Below are positions 12,719 to 14,949 of a stretch of DNA of 14,949 bases, one piece after another; positions within the stretch are counted from its first letter, which is position 1, and every line of letters starts with the position of its first letter. Source of the stretch: an uncultured Lachnospiraceae bacterium (GTDB lineage: Bacteria; Bacillota; Clostridia; Lachnospirales; Lachnospiraceae). Where the stretch lies: positions 1 to 14,949 of the forward strand of contig CAJUJM010000049.1 in the NCBI GenBank assembly GCA_910586755.1, given 5' to 3'. The notes beneath the pieces are model-generated. The model was not told the DNA's origin, made no database searches, and saw nothing but the letters and a program-made list of their open reading frames with translations. Position numbers and translations under genes: made by a program.

Positions 12719-14716
12719 TTAGTCAGACAGCTTTCCCATTAACTCGTTGCTTCTGGCAATAAATTTGGTCATACGCTCAGGAGTTAAGGAGCCATGGCTT
12801 AATGCCGCCAGGTCATAAAGCTGCTCACAGATATCCTTGGTGTAAACGCCGTCCTTGTGCTCCAGAATATGCTGTACCAGCTTGTGGTTGGCGTTTAATA
12901 CCAGGGTTTCCTGAGATCCGAACATGCCGGGATCCATGCCGTACATATTGTACATTTTCATCATATCCTGCATCCTTCTGGATTCCTCGGGTACGGTGAT
13001 CATAGATGCGATATTTTCATTTTTCAGCTTTTCTACCTTGATGGTCAGCTTGTCATTGCCTAGGGCATCTTTGAAAATCCCGGTAAGAGCGTCAATTGTG
13101 GCCTGGAATGCTTCCTTGTCCTCCTCTGCGGTCTCTTCTTTAAAGGTATCGGTTAAGTCTCCGTCAATACGCAGGAATTTCACGCCCTCATTTTTCTGCT
13201 CCATGTGATTGATAAAGGGGCTGTCAATGTTGTGTTTTAAGATCACAGCGTCCAGGCCGGCCTCTTTAAACATATTGATATACTGGCTCTGTTCCTTCTC
13301 ATCGGTTACGTAGAATACAGTATTCTCGTGCTTTTCTTTGTTTTCCTCCAGACACTCCGGAAGGGTCAGATACTTGCCGTCCAGATTCTTAAAGATAATG
13401 TAGTCCTTCATCTTCTCGGCAAACTTCTCATCCTTAATGCAGCCGAACTTGATAAAGGGATTAATATCATCCCAGTATTTTTCATAATTTTCCCTGTCAG
13501 TCTTACACATACCGGACAGCTTGTCCGCTACCTTCTTGGTAATGTAATCGGAGATCTTTTTCACGAATCCGTCGTTCTGCAGGGCGCTTCTGGAAACATT
13601 TAAGGGCAGATCCGGACAGTCAATTACGCCCTTTAGCAGCATAAGGAACTCCGGAATTACTTCCTTAATGTTATCTGCGATAAATACCTGATTATTGTAA
13701 AGCTTAATGGTTCCCTCTAAGCTGTCATATTCCATATTGATTTTGGGGAAGTACAGGATGCCCTTTAAATTGAAAGGATAGTCCATATTTAAATGGATCC
13801 AGAATAAAGGCTCCTTAAAGTCCATAAATACCTTGCGGTAGAACTCCTTGTACTCTTCCTCAGTACACTCATTGGGATGCTTGTTCCACAGGGGAGTGGT
13901 ATCATTTAACGCAACCGGCCTTTTTAAAATCTTATATTTCTCAGTAGCCGGGGAAACTTCTACGATCTCTTTTTCACCGTTTTCATTTTCCTTCTCTTCG
14001 GTCTTAGCTTCCTCAACGATGGTCTCCACAATGGTATCCTTGTCCGTCAGCTCATCCTTCTCAATGGTCTCGTACTGGGGACCTTCAGCGGCATTGGTAA
14101 GGAAAATGGGGGTTGGCATAAAGGCGCAATATTTTTCAATTACCTCCCTTGCCCGGTATTCGTTGGAGAACTCGGTGCTGTCTTCATTTAAATACAGGGT
14201 AATGGTGGTACCGAACAGCTCCCTCTCCCCTTCTCCCATGGAAAATTCGTCGCCGCCCTCAGACTCCCAGTGGACAGCCTTTTCATCCGCCTTATAGGAC
14301 TTGGTGTCAATGGTCACCTTGTCAGCCACCATAAATGCGGAGTAAAAGCCCAGGCCGAAATGCCCGATAATCTGGTCCTCATTGGCCTTGTCCTTATACT
14401 TCTCCAGGAAATCCTGGGCTCCGGAGAAGGCAATCTGGTTAATGTACTCCTCCACCTCGTCTTCCGTCATACCAAGGCCGTTGTCGGCAATGGTAATGGT
14501 TTTGTCATTGGGGTTTACCGATATTTCAATCTTGTACTCCACATCCTCCGGCTTCTCAAACTCTCCCATCAGCTCCAGCTTCTTTAACTTGGTGATGGCG
14601 TCGCAGCCATTGGAAATTAACTCCCGGTAAAAAATGTCGTGGTCGGAATAAAGCCACTTTTTAATAATTGGGAATATATTCTCGCTGTTAATTGTCAGGC
14701 TTCCTGTCTTTGCCAT
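12719..14716 (-). CDS. htpG: Molecular chaperone HtpG (bacterial Hsp90)
   Basis: A 665-residue ATP-dependent cytosolic chaperone that remodels client proteins. GHKL ATP-site motifs are plain: YRELISNGCDA (30-40, catalytic E32 and N36), IADNGLGM (76-83, D78) and GHFGLGFYSAF (118-128). A highly charged linker rich in Glu/Lys (about 220-257) joins the N domain to the middle domain, whose PLWNKH stretch starts near 275 and includes the NVSRSALQND loop with its conserved Arg. It is slightly longer than E. coli HtpG (624), mostly because of the linker. The start at 14716 has AAGGAG 10 nt upstream. A consensus promoter and a perfect CIRCE lie immediately upstream, so the gene is probably under HrcA heat-shock control. 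Confidence 0.97.
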   Translation of the reverse strand: MAKTGSLTINSENIFPIIKKWLYSDHDIFYRELISNGCDAITKLKKLELMGEFEKPEDVEYKIEISVNPNDKTITIADNGLGMTEDEVEEYINQIAFSGAQDFLEKYKDKANEDQIIGHFGLGFYSAFMVADKVTIDTKSYKADEKAVHWESEGGDEFSMGEGERELFGTTITLYLNEDSTEFSNEYRAREVIEKYCAFMPTPIFLTNAAEGPQYETIEKDELTDKDTIVETIVEEAKTEEKENENGEKEIVEVSPATEKYKILKRPVALNDTTPLWNKHPNECTEEEYKEFYRKVFMDFKEPLFWIHLNMDYPFNLKGILYFPKINMEYDSLEGTIKLYNNQVFIADNIKEVIPEFLMLLKGVIDCPDLPLNVSRSALQNDGFVKKISDYITKKVADKLSGMCKTDRENYEKYWDDINPFIKFGCIKDEKFAEKMKDYIIFKNLDGKYLTLPECLEENKEKHENTVFYVTDEKEQSQYINMFKEAGLDAVILKHNIDSPFINHMEQKNEGVKFLRIDGDLTDTFKEETAEEDKEAFQATIDALTGIFKDALGNDKLTIKVEKLKNENIASMITVPEESRRMQDMMKMYNMYGMDPGMFGSQETLVLNANHKLVQHILEHKDGVYTKDICEQLYDLAALSHGSLTPERMTKFIARSNELMGKLSD

Positions 14717-14764
14717 GATTTATGCACTCCTTTTTATTCTTTTATTTTCATTCTTTTACTGGTT

Positions 14765-14793
14765 ATTGTAATACCGGAATCAGAAAATGTCAA
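14765..14793 (-). promoter_or_regulatory. Sigma-A promoter of htpG
   Basis: On the minus strand, perfect -35 TTGACA (14793-14788), a 17-bp spacer, and -10 TACAAT (14770-14765). The start site would be near 14758, giving a leader of about 42 nt. Confidence 0.85.
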
Positions 14794-14800
14794 CAGAAAA

Positions 14801-14827
14801 TTAGCACTCATGTTTATTGAGTGCTAA
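14801..14827. promoter_or_regulatory. CIRCE element (HrcA operator)
   Basis: TTAGCACTC (14801-14809), a 9-nt spacer, then GAGTGCTAA (14819-14827): an exact match to the classical CIRCE consensus bound by the heat-shock repressor HrcA. It lies 7 bp upstream of the htpG -35 rather than downstream of the start site, which is an unusual position. Confidence 0.95.
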
Positions 14828-14857
14828 CAATTCGGACAAACGCCGCTTTTTCCTTAT

Positions 14858-14949
14858 TTATAAGCCATAATAATCAAAAAGTTCTTCCGGAGCATCCATT
14901 TGCACCATCCACTCTGTTATCCTTTGTTTCATCTGCATTTCGATTTCCG
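14858..14949 (-). CDS. Unidentified protein, C-terminal fragment
   Basis: The last 29 codons of a minus-strand gene entering from the right edge. The frame is open from 14949 to a TAA at 14858-14860 and reads EIEMQMKQRITEWMVQMD, then APEELFDYYGL. It looks like a charged helix followed by a short tail. The family was not recognised; a sulfatase/phosphoesterase-type C terminus is only a guess. The stop lies 30 bp before the CIRCE, with no terminator hairpin in between, so read-through into htpG is possible. Confidence 0.5.
   Translation of the reverse strand, partial: EIEMQMKQRITEWMVQMDAPEELFDYYGL

Noticed and set aside
13848..14297. A 149-codon plus-strand frame rich in Ser and Val
   Set aside because: It is the antisense shadow of htpG, has no ribosome site, and its composition is typical of reverse-complement reading.
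1..14949. CRISPR arrays, tRNA/rRNA genes, insertion sequences, prophage genes
   Set aside because: No regularly spaced repeats, cloverleaf-type sequence, transposase or phage protein was seen on either strand.

Overview
The window looks like a chromosomal segment of a mid-GC Firmicute, most likely a gut Clostridia/Lachnospiraceae-type bacterium. This rests on strong AGGAGG-type ribosome binding sites, sigma-A promoters that often have a TG-extended -10, a CIRCE heat-shock operator, DegV and CapA proteins, and a lipoprotein with an Ala/Thr/Glu-rich linker after its lipobox. No rRNA, tRNA, CRISPR array, IS element or phage gene was seen. Species assignment is inference.

Layout. (1) 1-1123: the N terminus of an SLC13/DASS-like permease (minus) faces a Crp/Fnr-family regulator (plus). 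Between them lies a 9-bp-arm palindrome flanked by two extended -10 elements. (2) 1177-3481 (minus): a polar amino-acid ABC importer in the order binding protein, permease, ATPase, with its own promoter. (3) 3662-8226 (minus): a five-gene operon of SCP2-like protein, membrane-anchored alpha/beta hydrolase, stand-alone condensation-domain protein, acyl/peptidyl carrier protein and AMP-forming acyl ligase. It ends in a terminator and faces a TetR regulator (8457-9074, plus). (4) 9157-11275 (minus): degV followed by a capA-like gene, driven by a consensus promoter with a 21-bp palindrome over the start site. (5) 11438-11569 (plus): a 43-residue membrane peptide. (6) 11708-11968 (minus): a decayed Fic gene lacking its catalytic core. 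(7) 11983-14716 (minus): a histidine phosphatase and HtpG, the latter with a consensus promoter and a perfect CIRCE. (8) 14858-14949: the C terminus of an unidentified minus-strand gene.

The most interesting block is the five-gene operon. It has the parts of a minimal non-modular acyl/peptide assembly line: a ligase to adenylate a carboxylic acid, a carrier to hold it, a condensation-type enzyme to transfer it to an acceptor, a hydrolase to release or edit it, and an SCP2 protein that could bind a lipid intermediate. The ligase lacks the FDxS-type Asp of amino-acid-activating A domains, so a fatty or other simple acid is the likelier substrate. The product is unknown. The amino-acid importer downstream has its own promoter and is separated by a terminator, so it is probably an independent unit.
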